The notes: generated from the letters alone by a model not told the origin. Positions 1-9,463 are shown, counted from the first letter of the stretch. The stretch: 64,000 nucleotides of DNA from Agromyces sp. G08B096 (GCF_040267705.1 NZ_CP158374.1:310001-374000), one strand, 5' to 3'. Translations and numbers: made by a program.

Positions 1-2478
1 GTCGAGCGTGGCCAGCGAGTCCTCGCGGCCCGCCTCGCCCTGGGCACGGCCGAGCAGGTGCAGCGCGTCGGCGAGGGAGCCGACCGCCTCGGGCGCGCGG
101 CGCGCGTCGGCGACGGCGCGTTCGAACAGCTCGACCGCCTCGTCGACGTACTCGAGTTCGAGGTGGAGTCGGCCGAGGTCCACGAGCACCGCGACGGCTC
201 CCGGCCACGCCTCGCCCTCCTCGAACAGGTCGGCGGCGGTGTACCAGGCGCCGGCGGCGGAGCCCGCTTCGCCCGTCGCGCGGAACGCGTTGCCGAGCAG
301 GTGCAGCGTCTCGCCGCGTGCGGCCGGGTGGGCGCCCGCGGCCTCCTCCTGCTCGTACACCGACTGCAGGATCTCGATCGCCTCGTCGGCGCGTCCGGCC
401 CGGCCCAGCTGCCGGGCGACGCCGTAGCGCAGCCCGAGCAGCTGCAGCGACTCGGCGAGCTCGGCGTGGTGGACGGCGAGGCGAAGGCGCGCGATGGCGT
501 CGTCGTGGCGGCCCAGATCGTCGAGGATGGCGGCCGAGAGCTGGCAGGCGCCGATCACGCGGTCGCGCTCGCCCAGGGCGAGCTCGAGCTCGATGGCCCG
601 CTCGGCGTCGGCGTGCGCGGACTCGAACTCGCCGGAACCGGCGAGCAGGCGTGCACGCAGGCGCAGTGCGTCGGCCTGGCGCACCCGGTTCGGCGACGGC
701 GCATCGAGGATCGCGTCGAGCAGCGGACCCGCCGTCGCGGGCTCCTCACCCTCCGCACGCAGCATCGCCGCGACGTACCGGGTCGCCTCGGCGAGGTCGT
801 CGTCGTCGATGCCGTCGAGCATCGCGACCGCCGCCTCCGCGGCGGCGGTGGCGTCGGCGAGCTCGCGGTCCTTCACGTGGACCATCGCGGTGGTGTGCGC
901 GAGGTCGACCGCGGTGCGCGCGGCATCCGGGCCAGCGGCACCGGACGTCGCGGCGGCGAGGACGCGTGCACGGGCCGCATCGAGGGCGGGCAGGTCGTCG
1001 GCCGTCGCGATGCCGTGCAGCTGGAGTCCGAGCGTCTCCTCGACGTCGGCCTGCAGGCTCCGGCCCGCGGCACGGAGCGCCTCGATCCGCTCGGGCAGCG
1101 CGGCGGCGGCCTCCTCGACCGCACCCCCGGCGACGAGCGCGACGAGGCGCAGCGAGCCGAGGTCGAGCGCCGTCCGGGTGTCGCCCTCCTCGATCAGCGC
1201 GAGCCCTCGGGCGACCGCGGCGAGGGCGCCGTCGTGGTCGCCGAGATCGATCCGCTCGCGGGCGGCCGCGACCCAGCCCTCCGCGGTCGTGGGCTCGACG
1301 GGCGCCTCGGAGACGGGCCGCGGCGCGAAGCCCTCTGCGGCGAGCGGCACGTCGTAGTGCTCCTCGGCCAGTCGCCGGGTCGCCTCGATCCGCTCGGCGA
1401 TGTACCGGTTGCCGTTGCGGGCGTCGAACGCCGCGCCGATGCGCTCCGCGGCCGCCCACACGACCGGTGCGAGCTCAGCGGCCGTCCACGGGCCGTCGTG
1501 CTCGCCGAGGAAGGCGACCAGTTCGGAGGCATCCGCCCCGCGCACCAGGGTGTCGCCGTGACCCGCACGCACGACCTGGTCGAGCAGCAGCCCCGCCGCC
1601 GCGAGGGCCGAGACGTGGCCGCGCTGGTTCAGCGGGTCGTGTGCCAGCCACCCGAGGTGGCGCTCGAGCAGCGCGAGTCCGCGGGCCTCGTTGCGGGTGA
1701 TCGCGCAGAACTCGAGGTGGTTCGCGATGATGCCGAGGTTGTCGGCGTTGCCGCGGGCGTCGCGGTAGCTCCGCAGGTGGAACGCGCGCGCCTCGTCGAG
1801 ACGGCCCGCCCGCAGGTAGGGCAGGAGGGCGTCGCTGAGCGCCCGCTCGGGCTCCTCGCCGCAGGTGAACCCGCCCTCCACGAGCTCCTCGACCATGGCG
1901 ATCGCCTCATCCGTCCGGCCGATCTCGGCGAGGTACTCCGCGCTCGCGCTCCGCACGCAGGCGTCGCAGTGGCTGTACTCGTCGCGCTCCGTTGCGGCCA
2001 GCACCCGGTAGGCCTCGGCCGCCTCGTCGAGCCATCCGTTCGCGTGCGCGGTGTTGAAGCGGGCCATCCACACGCCGCTGAGGCCCACGCCCGCCCGCTC
2101 GTACCGCGCCTGCATGTCCTCGAGGACCGCGCGGATCTGCTCGGCGGGGAACAGGGGACTGGCCGACAGGGTGCCGGCCATCCACTTGTACTGCCAGAGC
2201 AGGTCGGCGCCCGTGCCGTCGTCGGGCGAGATCGGGAACCGCGCCGGGTCCTCGTCGTGCTTGCCGACGCACCAGGCGAACGAGCTGAGCAGGGCGTCGG
2301 TGTCGCCCGTCATGTTGGCCGAGTTCGTCAGGCGCATGCGCGCCCGATACTCGCGCACCTCGTCGCCCGACTCGGCCGCGAGCGCGACCGCCTCGTCGAG
2401 GAGCGCCCGCTCCTCCGGGCCGAAGGGGAGTTCGTCGGCGCGGTCGAGCAGGTCGTCGATGCGGGATGCCTCGGTCAC
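1..2478 (-). CDS. Large tetratricopeptide-repeat protein, 3' end outside window
   Basis: The reading frame runs from a GTG at 2478 to the window edge without a stop (826 codons seen), so the C-terminus is missing. A GAGAGGAC ribosome binding site lies just upstream of the GTG. The protein begins VTEASRIDDLL and consists of helical pairs with TPR-like spacing (for example YRVLAATERDEYSHCDACV and the late HLLGNAFRATGEAGSAAGAW segment); no catalytic motif or membrane segment is visible. It follows the HSP90-family gene by 51 bases on the same strand, so the two probably form an operon. TPR proteins are classic HSP90 partners, which suggests a co-chaperone or client adaptor; that role is inference. 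Confidence 0.72.
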   Translation of the reverse strand, partial: MTEASRIDDLLDRADELPFGPEERALLDEAVALAAESGDEVREYRARMRLTNSANMTGDTDALLSSFAWCVGKHDEDPARFPISPDDGTGADLLWQYKWMAGTLSASPLFPAEQIRAVLEDMQARYERAGVGLSGVWMARFNTAHANGWLDEAAEAYRVLAATERDEYSHCDACVRSASAEYLAEIGRTDEAIAMVEELVEGGFTCGEEPERALSDALLPYLRAGRLDEARAFHLRSYRDARGNADNLGIIANHLEFCAITRNEARGLALLERHLGWLAHDPLNQRGHVSALAAAGLLLDQVVRAGHGDTLVRGADASELVAFLGEHDGPWTAAELAPVVWAAAERIGAAFDARNGNRYIAERIEATRRLAEEHYDVPLAAEGFAPRPVSEAPVEPTTAEGWVAAARERIDLGDHDGALAAVARGLALIEEGDTRTALDLGSLRLVALVAGGAVEEAAAALPERIEALRAAGRSLQADVEETLGLQLHGIATADDLPALDAARARVLAAATSGAAGPDAARTAVDLAHTTAMVHVKDRELADATAAAEAAVAMLDGIDDDDLAEATRYVAAMLRAEGEEPATAGPLLDAILDAPSPNRVRQADALRLRARLLAGSGEFESAHADAERAIELELALGERDRVIGACQLSAAILDDLGRHDDAIARLRLAVHHAELAESLQLLGLRYGVARQLGRAGRADEAIEILQSVYEQEEAAGAHPAARGETLHLLGNAFRATGEAGSAAGAWYTAADLFEEGEAWPGAVAVLVDLGRLHLELEYVDEAVELFERAVADARRAPEAVGSLADALHLLGRAQGEAGREDSLATLD

Positions 2479-2529
2479 AGGGGTCCTCTCGTCGGGCGTT
2501 TCGGGCGGGGCCGGGTCAGCGGGGCGGGC

Positions 2530-4380
2530 TCAGCGAGCCAGGCTCAGCTGGACGAGGTCGGTCAGGGCGTCGGTGAGCATCGCGCGCTCGGCATGCCGGA
2601 GGGGCCTTCGGCCGCCGAGCAGCGCCTGCACGTAGAGCAGCCGCACCGTGCGGTCGAAGACGGCCTCGTCGGTCGCGGCCGCGAGGGTGCGCACGAGCGG
2701 GCTCGCCCAGTTCAGGCACAGCTTGGGCCGCTGCGGCGGCGCCTCGGACTCGCCCGAGCGGTCGGCGATGGCCTGATCGATACGGCCGAGGACGCCGCTC
2801 CACAGCGCTCCGGCGACCTCTCGGGCGGTGCCCCGCGCGATGGAGCGGAGCACGTCGGCATCGGCGAGGTAGAGGCTCGCGAGGTCGTCGGGCCGGAAGC
2901 TGCGCACGGCCACCTCGCACCCGACGTCGGCGAGCACCGCGTTCGCCCGTGACTCCAGCGCGATGGCGTCGTCGCGCTCGGCGAGCGGCGGGGCGTCGAG
3001 CGAATCGAGCTCGCCCGACACGGTCACGCGCTCGACCCGGACGCCCTCGTGGAGCAGCGGCAGCCGGCGCAGCAGGTCGGCCTCGTGGACGTAGCCGCCG
3101 TTCACGATGGGGCGGTCGGATGCCGCGATGGCCGCGATCTGACGGAACTCGTCGACCGTCTCGGTGTAGCGCACCAGCGGGTGCCGCCGGACGAGCTCGT
3201 CGATCGTCATGGTGCCGGCGGAGGTCTCGACGGTGAGCCACCGGGTGATGATCGAGGCGAGCTCGTCGTCGTGCACGGCGAGCGCCTTCAGGCCGAGGTG
3301 ATGGATCGCCACGAACTCGGCGAGCCGTGCCGGCTGTTCGAGGCCGAGCCGCATGACCCACGCGCGCACGGAGGCGCCGAGCTCGGCGCGGGTCTGCTCG
3401 AGCGCGTCGTCCTCGACGAGGTGCTCGCGGCTCGCGGTCGGCCGGAGGCCCGACGAGTCGACGACGGCGCGCACGAAGAACGCCCAGTCGGGCAGCAGCT
3501 CGTCGGCGCGTTCGCTCACGAGCATGCCGCCGAGGTAGGCGCGGTTCGCCTGGCGCGCGCCCGGCGCCGGCGCGTACGGGAGGACGAACGCGGTGCCTCG
3601 GGTCGCCGTCGACGGCGCGTGCAGCTCGATCGCATCGAACGGGGTCTGACCCACGACCGCTCGGCCGAGCACGTCGAGGTCGTCGCGCACGGCCCGGCGG
3701 TCATCGCCGGTCAGGGCGAAGACCGGGCGCCGGTCGATGCGCTCGAAGTCGCCGCGACCGGTCGCCACGAGGATCGGCACGGGGAGGTACCCGGCGTAGC
3801 GCCGGGCGAGGTCGAGCACGGTCGCCGCGCTCGTGAGCTCGGCGTCGTCGGCCCGCGGCCGGAGGATCACCGTGGTGCCGACGGGAAGCTCGGCCTCCGC
3901 ACCGCTCAGCACCCGCACCCGGAACGTGCCCTCGGCGTCGCCGACCCACTCCACCGGGTCGCCGCCCCGCGCCGAACGCGACCGGATCTCGATGCGGTCG
4001 GCGATCATGAACGAGCTCAGCAGGCCGATGCCGAATTGGCCGAGGAATCCCTCGCGCGGCAGGTCGAAGAGGTCGCGCTTCGAGCTGCGGCCGACGGTCG
4101 CGAGCAGCTCGCCGACCTCGTCGGCGGTGAGCCCCACGCCGTCGTCCTCGAACCGGAACGCGGGATCCCCGGGCGTCGGCGGGATCACGCGGATGCCCCA
4201 GGCCGGATCCTGCCGGCCCTCGAGCTCGGCGCGGGCGGCGATCGCGTCGCGCCCGTTCTGCAGCAGCTCGCGGAGGTAGACCTGCGGGCCGGAGTAGATG
4301 TGGCGGCTCAGCAGGTCGACCACGCCGCGCAGGTCGACGAGGAACGGGCGGGTCTCAGGGGTCTGATCGAGTGAGGTCAT
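2530..4380 (-). CDS. HSP90 family (HtpG-like) ATP-dependent chaperone
   Basis: 616 aa, close to HtpG length. The N-terminal GHKL ATPase is intact but divergent: ELLQNGRDA for the canonical ELxxNASDA helix (about residues 38-46), DDGVGL for DNGIGM, and GQFGIGLLSSFMIAD for the lid/G2 region. Middle and C-terminal HSP90 regions follow. ATG 4380 is preferred over the upstream in-frame ATG at 4422 because GAGAAG precedes it at good spacing. A large TPR-protein gene follows on the same strand. It probably refolds or holds client proteins in the cytoplasm. The divergent ATPase motifs suggest the actinobacterial HSP90-family branch rather than orthodox HtpG. Confidence 0.85.
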   Translation of the reverse strand: MTSLDQTPETRPFLVDLRGVVDLLSRHIYSGPQVYLRELLQNGRDAIAARAELEGRQDPAWGIRVIPPTPGDPAFRFEDDGVGLTADEVGELLATVGRSSKRDLFDLPREGFLGQFGIGLLSSFMIADRIEIRSRSARGGDPVEWVGDAEGTFRVRVLSGAEAELPVGTTVILRPRADDAELTSAATVLDLARRYAGYLPVPILVATGRGDFERIDRRPVFALTGDDRRAVRDDLDVLGRAVVGQTPFDAIELHAPSTATRGTAFVLPYAPAPGARQANRAYLGGMLVSERADELLPDWAFFVRAVVDSSGLRPTASREHLVEDDALEQTRAELGASVRAWVMRLGLEQPARLAEFVAIHHLGLKALAVHDDELASIITRWLTVETSAGTMTIDELVRRHPLVRYTETVDEFRQIAAIAASDRPIVNGGYVHEADLLRRLPLLHEGVRVERVTVSGELDSLDAPPLAERDDAIALESRANAVLADVGCEVAVRSFRPDDLASLYLADADVLRSIARGTAREVAGALWSGVLGRIDQAIADRSGESEAPPQRPKLCLNWASPLVRTLAAATDEAVFDRTVRLLYVQALLGGRRPLRHAERAMLTDALTDLVQLSLAR

Positions 4381-4451
4381 TCGCTTCTCGGTGCGGGTCG
4401 GGAACGGCGCGCCGGGTCTCATCCTGTCACGCCGCGTGCGGCCGTCGAGGT

Positions 4452-5117
4452 TCAGGCGGTCACCCAGATGGCGGCCGCCGCCGCCGGCGAGACGGCGACG
4501 GTTGCGCCGGCCCGGTCGCCGACCGTGATCGAGACGGCGTCGGGCGAGACATCCGTGACGTGCACCTCGCTGCCGGGCCCGATCGCCGCGCGCTCGAGAT
4601 CGCGGAGGATCTCGGGATCGCGGTCGGAGATGCGGATGACCCGCCCGGCGTGACCCGTCGGCGCCTCGGCGAGCAGCAGGAAGGGCTCGCTCGCGATGCT
4701 GCCGTCGGCGGCGGGGATCGCGTCGCCGTGTGGGTCGCGCGCCGGCCGGCCGAGGCGGTCGTCGATGGCCTCGAGCAAGCGGTCGCTCACGGCGTGCTCG
4801 AGCACCTCAGCCTCGTCGTGCACCTCGTCCCAGCCGTAGCCCATCTCGCGCACGAGCCAGGTCTCGATGAGGCGGTGCCGCCGGACCACGGCGAGCGCGC
4901 GTTCTCGCCCGGCGTCGGTGAGGCGGACGGCGCCGTAGGGCACGTGCTGCACGAGCCCCTGGGCGGCCATCTTCTTCACCATCTCGGTGACGCTCGAGGG
5001 CGCCACCCCGAGCTTGCCGGCGAGGACGGAGGGCGTGATCGGGTCGGACTGCCACTCGGTGTGCGCGTACACCGTCTTCAGGTAGTCCTCGATCGCGGGG
5101 CTGGGTGCGGCTGGCAT
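4452..5117 (-). CDS. mntR: DtxR-family manganese-responsive regulator, MntR type
   Basis: 221 aa: N-terminal winged helix (about 1-70), metal-binding/dimerisation domain (70-140) and C-terminal SH3/FeoA-like domain. Metal-site residues point to Mn rather than Fe: Asp11 stands where DtxR has Met10, and Glu104 (in HDEAEVLEH) stands where DtxR has Cys102. His81, His100, Glu107 and His108 are kept. Residue 14 is Lys, not the Glu of Bacillus MntR, as I recall for actinobacterial MntR. A TATCCT -10 box ends 7 bases before the ATG. A likely target is the Nramp gene about 2.8 kb away, whose promoter has two palindromic boxes (9303-9344). The family call is firm; metal choice rests on those two residues and the context. 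Confidence 0.85.
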   Translation of the reverse strand: MPAAPSPAIEDYLKTVYAHTEWQSDPITPSVLAGKLGVAPSSVTEMVKKMAAQGLVQHVPYGAVRLTDAGRERALAVVRRHRLIETWLVREMGYGWDEVHDEAEVLEHAVSDRLLEAIDDRLGRPARDPHGDAIPAADGSIASEPFLLLAEAPTGHAGRVIRISDRDPEILRDLERAAIGPGSEVHVTDVSPDAVSITVGDRAGATVAVSPAAAAAIWVTA

Positions 5118-5167
5118 CGGCCTCAGGATATCGGGCGGCCGGCGAAGTGAAACGTTGCAGCGGGCTC

Positions 5168-5221
5168 TTGACCGGCCCTCGAACGGGGGCTAGCGTCGTG
5201 CCTGCACGGAAAGCGCTATCC
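5168..5221 (+). promoter_or_regulatory. Promoter and LacI-type operator of the PL11 lyase gene
   Basis: TTGACC (5168-5173) and TAGCGT (5191-5196) are separated by 17 bases, a good vegetative promoter. Directly downstream, 5208-5221 reads GGAAAGCGCTATCC, a 14-bp dyad with a single mismatched pair and the central CG typical of LacI/GalR-family operators. A repressor bound here would cover the transcription start, so induction by a pectin-derived sugar is likely. No lacI-family gene lies in the window. Confidence 0.6.
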
Positions 5222-5252
5222 CACGTCCGTACCGACCAGTGAGGATTCGACG

Positions 5253-7793
5253 ATGAATCTCCGATCCCGCCCGTTCCGCGCGCTCCTGACCGCCACCGCG
5301 GCCGGCTGCCTCCTCGCGGGCACGGCCCAGCCGGCGCTCGCCGCACCGCCCGACCCCGAGCAGGTCCTGCCCGCAGGCACCCCGCAGCTCGAACGCCTCG
5401 ACCGCGGCCTCGTCGCCGTCTCGACGACCGAGGGCGTCTTCCTCAGCTGGCGGCTGCTCGCCTCCGAGGTCACCGGCACGACCGCCACCGGCGTCGCCGG
5501 TCCGGCCTTCGTCGTCGCCCGCGACGGCGAGGAGATCGCGACCGTCAGCGACCGCACGAGCTTCGCCGACCCCGACGGCACCGCCGCGTCGAGCTACACC
5601 GTGACGCCCGTCGTGCACGGCATCCCCGGTGCCGCCTCGGCCGCCGCCACGCCGACGGCCGGCACCGGCTTCCTCGACATCCCGCTCACGCGGCCCGCCG
5701 ACGGCGTCACCCCGAAGGGCGAGGCGTACACGTACGCCGCGAACGACGCCTCAGTGGCCGACGTCGACGGCGACGGCGCGTACGAGCTCATCGTCAAGTG
5801 GGACCCGTCGAACTCGAAGGACGTCTCCCAGGTCGGCTACACCGGCGAGGTCTTCCTCGACACCTACGAGTTCGACGGCACGCTGCTGAACCGCATCTCG
5901 CTCGGCGTCAACATCCGCGCCGGCGCGCACTACACCCAGTTCCTCGCCTACGACTTCGACGGCGACGGGCGCAGCGAGCTCATGCTGAAGACCGCGCCCG
6001 GCACGAAGTCGACGACGTACGCGGCCGACGGCGGCGTGGAATCCGAGCAATACGTGACGCTGCCGCAGCGCGACGTCGACGCCGGCGTGACGCACGCCGA
6101 CGACTACCGGCTGAGCAACGCCGACTTCCGGGCGCACCTCGCCGACGTGTTCGAGGGCTGGAGCAGCCGGCCCGAGGTCGTTTCGGGCGAATGGCCCGCG
6201 ACGCTCGAAGAGGCGTGGGGGATGCCCGTCGCGCACGAGTACCCGCTCTCGCGCGAGAGCGCGGAGGAGCTCGTCACCACCTTCATCGACGTGTACGCCC
6301 CGAGCCGGAGCGCGCGCAACGTGCTCGGTGCCTTCGAGGGCTTCATCGTCGACGGTCCCGAGTACCTCACGGTGTTCGACGGCCTGACCGGGCGCGAGCT
6401 CGAGACCGTCGACTATCAGCCGGGCCGCGGCGACGACGGCCTGCTCTGGGGCGACTACGCGATGAGCCGCATCGAGCCGGGCAACCGCGTCGACCGCTTC
6501 CTCTCGGGAGTGGCCTACCTCGACGGCGAGCACCCGTCGGCGGTCTTCGCCCGCGGCTACTACACGCGCTCGACGATCGCCGCCTACGACTGGGACGGCG
6601 AGCACCTCACGACGCGCTGGTTCGTCGACTCCGGCCACGTGCCGCTGACGAACCCCTTCAACGACGGCCCGCACGGCCGCGACGGCACCGACCCCGAGTT
6701 CGGCAGCATCACGACGCAGGGCTTCCACTCGCTGAGCGCGGCCGACGTCGACGGCGACGGCCGTCACGAGATCGTCTACGGCGCGGCCACGATCGACGAC
6801 GACGGGTCGCTGAAGTACAGCTCGTTCGACACCCTGCCGCCGCAGAGCCCCGGTGCCGGCACCGAGGCGCGCCTCGGCCACGGCGACGCCATGCATGTGA
6901 CCGACATCGACCCGGCGCGACCCGGTCTCGAGATCTTCACCGTGCACGAGGGAGCGGCCGGGGCACCGTACGGAACGGCGCTGCGGGATGCCGCGACGGG
7001 CGAGGTGCTCTTCGGCGCCTACTCCGGGCGTGACACCGGCCGTGGCATGATCGGCGACGTGCGTGCCGACGTGCCCGGCGTCGAGGTGTGGTCGAGCATG
7101 CCGGGCGGCACGGAGGCATCCGGCCTGCTGTCGGCGCAGGGCGACGTGCTGTCGGCCGCGACGCCCGGCACGAACATGTCGATCCGCTGGGCGGGCGACC
7201 TCACCACACAGCTCGTCAACGGCTCGGGCACGCAGACGCCGACCATCGACGACTGGACGCGCGGCACGGTGCTGACCGCGGCCGGCACCCTCACGAACAA
7301 CGGCACGAAGGGCAACCCGTCGCTCGTGGCCGACGTGCTCGGCGACTGGCGCGAAGAGCTCCTCGTGCGGACCGCCGACTCCAGCGCGATGCGTGTGTAC
7401 GTCTCGACCGAGCCCACCTCGCATCTGCTGCCCACGCTCATGCACGACGTGCAGTACCGGGCCGAGACGGCCAGGCAGCAGACGACGTACAACCAGCCCG
7501 CGTACCCGTCGTACTACTTGGCGAGCGACACCGACTTCGCGAACGTGCCCGTGCTCACGGCCGAGGTCGCGCCCGGCGAGCCGCGGTTCAAAGACCGGCC
7601 CGGCTCGGCGCACGACGAGGTGCAGCTCCCGCGCACCGAGGGCGTCGACTGGTACGTCGACGGCGAGCTCGTGACGAGCGCGAACGCGAAGGTGCGCGTC
7701 ACCGGCGAGACGACCGTCGTCGCGGTGCCGGAGGCGTGGCACCGGTTCCCGGCCGGCGCGACGTGGCGGTGGACCACCGTGTTCGCCGACTAG
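5253..7793 (+). CDS. Secreted rhamnogalacturonan lyase, PL11 family
   Basis: 846 aa. It cleaves the rhamnose-galacturonate backbone of pectin rhamnogalacturonan I by beta-elimination. A Sec signal peptide is clear: RSRPFR, a hydrophobic stretch, then AQPALA before APPDP (cleavage near residue 30). The PL11 core is recognisable from QLERLDRGLVAV through the Ca-binding blade repeats DVDGDGAYELIVKWDPSN, YDFDGDGRSELMLK and DVDGDGRHEIVYG. The tail after about residue 770 (VDWYVDGELV) is extra relative to the roughly 600-aa Bacillus YesW/YesX enzymes. GTGAGGA precedes the ATG. The gene stands alone behind its own promoter and operator and ends at a strong bidirectional terminator. Confidence 0.92.
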   Translation: MNLRSRPFRALLTATAAGCLLAGTAQPALAAPPDPEQVLPAGTPQLERLDRGLVAVSTTEGVFLSWRLLASEVTGTTATGVAGPAFVVARDGEEIATVSDRTSFADPDGTAASSYTVTPVVHGIPGAASAAATPTAGTGFLDIPLTRPADGVTPKGEAYTYAANDASVADVDGDGAYELIVKWDPSNSKDVSQVGYTGEVFLDTYEFDGTLLNRISLGVNIRAGAHYTQFLAYDFDGDGRSELMLKTAPGTKSTTYAADGGVESEQYVTLPQRDVDAGVTHADDYRLSNADFRAHLADVFEGWSSRPEVVSGEWPATLEEAWGMPVAHEYPLSRESAEELVTTFIDVYAPSRSARNVLGAFEGFIVDGPEYLTVFDGLTGRELETVDYQPGRGDDGLLWGDYAMSRIEPGNRVDRFLSGVAYLDGEHPSAVFARGYYTRSTIAAYDWDGEHLTTRWFVDSGHVPLTNPFNDGPHGRDGTDPEFGSITTQGFHSLSAADVDGDGRHEIVYGAATIDDDGSLKYSSFDTLPPQSPGAGTEARLGHGDAMHVTDIDPARPGLEIFTVHEGAAGAPYGTALRDAATGEVLFGAYSGRDTGRGMIGDVRADVPGVEVWSSMPGGTEASGLLSAQGDVLSAATPGTNMSIRWAGDLTTQLVNGSGTQTPTIDDWTRGTVLTAAGTLTNNGTKGNPSLVADVLGDWREELLVRTADSSAMRVYVSTEPTSHLLPTLMHDVQYRAETARQQTTYNQPAYPSYYLASDTDFANVPVLTAEVAPGEPRFKDRPGSAHDEVQLPRTEGVDWYVDGELVTSANAKVRVTGETTVVAVPEAWHRFPAGATWRWTTVFAD

Positions 7794-7828
7794 ACCGTCG
7801 GGCCGGCTGAGGTCGGCCCGGCCGAGAC

Positions 7829-7870
7829 GACCGCCCCGGTCGCCCTTCCGTGCGGGCGACCGGGGCGGTC
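7829..7870. terminator. Bidirectional terminator between PL11 lyase and mntH
   Basis: A perfect 17-bp stem (7829-7845 with 7854-7870, arm beginning GACCGCCCCGG) has an 8-base loop. It lies between two convergent stop codons at 7793 and 7905 and can serve both genes. Confidence 0.85.
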
Positions 7871-7904
7871 CGCGTTCGAGCGGACGGGCGCCGCGGCGAG
7901 CCGG

Positions 7905-9311
7905 TCACGCCCCGGTGAACACCAGCCAGAGCAGCATCCCGTTCAACGCGATGAGGAAGACGGATGCCGCGACGCCGGCGCTCGTCGTCGCCCAGTGGTT
8001 GCGCCACCGGCCGAGCAGCCCCCGCTTCGCGGTGAGCCACACGAGGGGCACGAGCGCGAACGGGATGCCGAACGAGAGCACCACCTGGCTCAGCACGAGC
8101 GAGAGCGTCGGGTCGAAGCCGAGCGCGAGGATCGCGAGCGCCGGCACCAGGGTGACCAGCCGGCGGAGGAGCAGCGGGATCCGCACGCGCAGCAGGCCGT
8201 GCATGATCTCGGCGCCGGCGTACGCGCCGACCGAGGTCGAGGCGAGCCCCGAGGCGAGCAGCCCCACCGCGAACATGGTCGCGATCGCCGGGCCGAGCGC
8301 CTCGCCGAGCGCCGCATACGCACCCTCGAGGCTGTCGGTGCCGGCCACGCCCGAGAGGTTCACCGCGGCGAGCAGCAGGATGCAGAGGTTCACGGTGCCG
8401 GCGATGGCCATCGCGATGGAGACGTCCCAGCGCGTCGCCCGCACGAGCGCGTCGGTCGGCAGGTCGGTCGCGGTGCCGGGCAGCAGCTCCACCGCGTCGC
8501 TGCCCCGGGTCACGCGGAACCAGGAGCGGATGCCCCGGGGCGCGGCATCCGCCGTGCCGTCGGCACCGCCCGCCTGGATGCCGCGCCCGGCGAACCGGTC
8601 GCGGGCGAGGGCGGAGTGCGCGTAGATCGCGTGCGGCATGATCGTGGCGCCGAGGATGGACGCCGCGAGCAGCACCGAGTTCGTGTCCGCGAAGCGGGGC
8701 ACGAGCCCGGCGAGGAGGCCGGCCGGATCGGGCGGCGCCACGAACACGCCCACCGTGAATCCGATCGCGATGACGGCGAGCAGTCCGACGATGACGAACT
8801 CGAAGGTGCGCGGGCCGCGCCGCGACTGCAGCACGAGCAGGCCGATCGACACGGCGCCCGTGATGAGCCCGCCCCAGATCAGCGGCACGCCGAACAGGAG
8901 GTTGAGCGCGACCGCGCCGCCGATGACCTCGGCGAGGTCGGTGGCCATCGCGACGAGCTCGGCCTGCAGCCAGTACGCGCGGCGGCCCCACCGGTTGCGC
9001 AGCCGGCCGCCGAGCACCTCGGGGAGGCTCCGGCCCGTGACGATGCCGAGCTTCGCCGACAGGTACTGGATGAGCCACGCCATGACGTTGCCGAGCACCA
9101 CGACCCACACGAGCAGGTAGCCGTACTGCGCGCCGGCCGTCATGTTGCTCGCGACGTTGCCGGGGTCGAGGTACGCGACGCCCGCGACGAGCGCCGGGCC
9201 GATCAGCCAGGCGACCCGCGGGATGGTCGGGGCCGGGGCATCCTCGCGTGTCTGCGCGGCCGGTGCCTTCGCGGCCTGCGTCTCGTCCTCGTCATCGAGC
9301 GTTTTCGGCAT
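7905..9311 (-). CDS. mntH: Nramp-family divalent metal (Mn2+/Fe2+) transporter
   Basis: 468 aa and about 11 membrane helices. It couples Mn2+ uptake to protons at the inner membrane. Nramp hallmarks are present: DPGN in the unwound TM1 (residues 49-52) and MPH in TM6 (residues 225-227). I chose ATG 9311 (MPKTLDDEDE) over the in-frame ATG 9338 because TACGAT (9323-9318 on the minus strand) ends exactly 6 bases upstream, the leaderless arrangement seen across this window; the longer start has only a weak AAGG. Two TTTCGG-type dyads cover this promoter, matching control by the MntR encoded at 4452-5117. Confidence 0.9.
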   Translation of the reverse strand: MPKTLDDEDETQAAKAPAAQTREDAPAPTIPRVAWLIGPALVAGVAYLDPGNVASNMTAGAQYGYLLVWVVVLGNVMAWLIQYLSAKLGIVTGRSLPEVLGGRLRNRWGRRAYWLQAELVAMATDLAEVIGGAVALNLLFGVPLIWGGLITGAVSIGLLVLQSRRGPRTFEFVIVGLLAVIAIGFTVGVFVAPPDPAGLLAGLVPRFADTNSVLLAASILGATIMPHAIYAHSALARDRFAGRGIQAGGADGTADAAPRGIRSWFRVTRGSDAVELLPGTATDLPTDALVRATRWDVSIAMAIAGTVNLCILLLAAVNLSGVAGTDSLEGAYAALGEALGPAIATMFAVGLLASGLASTSVGAYAGAEIMHGLLRVRIPLLLRRLVTLVPALAILALGFDPTLSLVLSQVVLSFGIPFALVPLVWLTAKRGLLGRWRNHWATTSAGVAASVFLIALNGMLLWLVFTGA

Positions 9312-9344
9312 ACCGAAATCGTACACATTTTTCGGCATACGAAA
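9303..9344 (-). promoter_or_regulatory. Two MntR-like operator boxes over the mntH promoter
   Basis: Box 1 (9303-9318) is TTTCGG-CATA-CCGAAA; box 2 (9330-9344) is TTTCGGCATACGAAA, the same dyad lacking one C. For an mRNA starting at ATG 9311, box 1 spans about -8 to +9 over the start and abuts the TACGAT -10, and box 2 lies between -10 and -35. This is repressor geometry. Assignment to MntR is inferred from the target being an Nramp gene and an mntR gene being nearby. Confidence 0.6.
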
Positions 9345-9463
9345 CCTTGGATCGGAGGCCTCGCCCGCGATCTCGCCCGTCCGACGCGACCGGGCGCCTG
9401 CCGGCGCCGCGGCCCGCCCATCGGCGTCCGATGGGTCACCGGCGCCGCCGCTACCGTGGATGC

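Noticed and set aside
9309..9338. Start of mntH at ATG 9338
   Set aside because: It lacks a good ribosome site, whereas 9311 has a -10 box exactly 6 bases upstream and places both operator boxes in the promoter.
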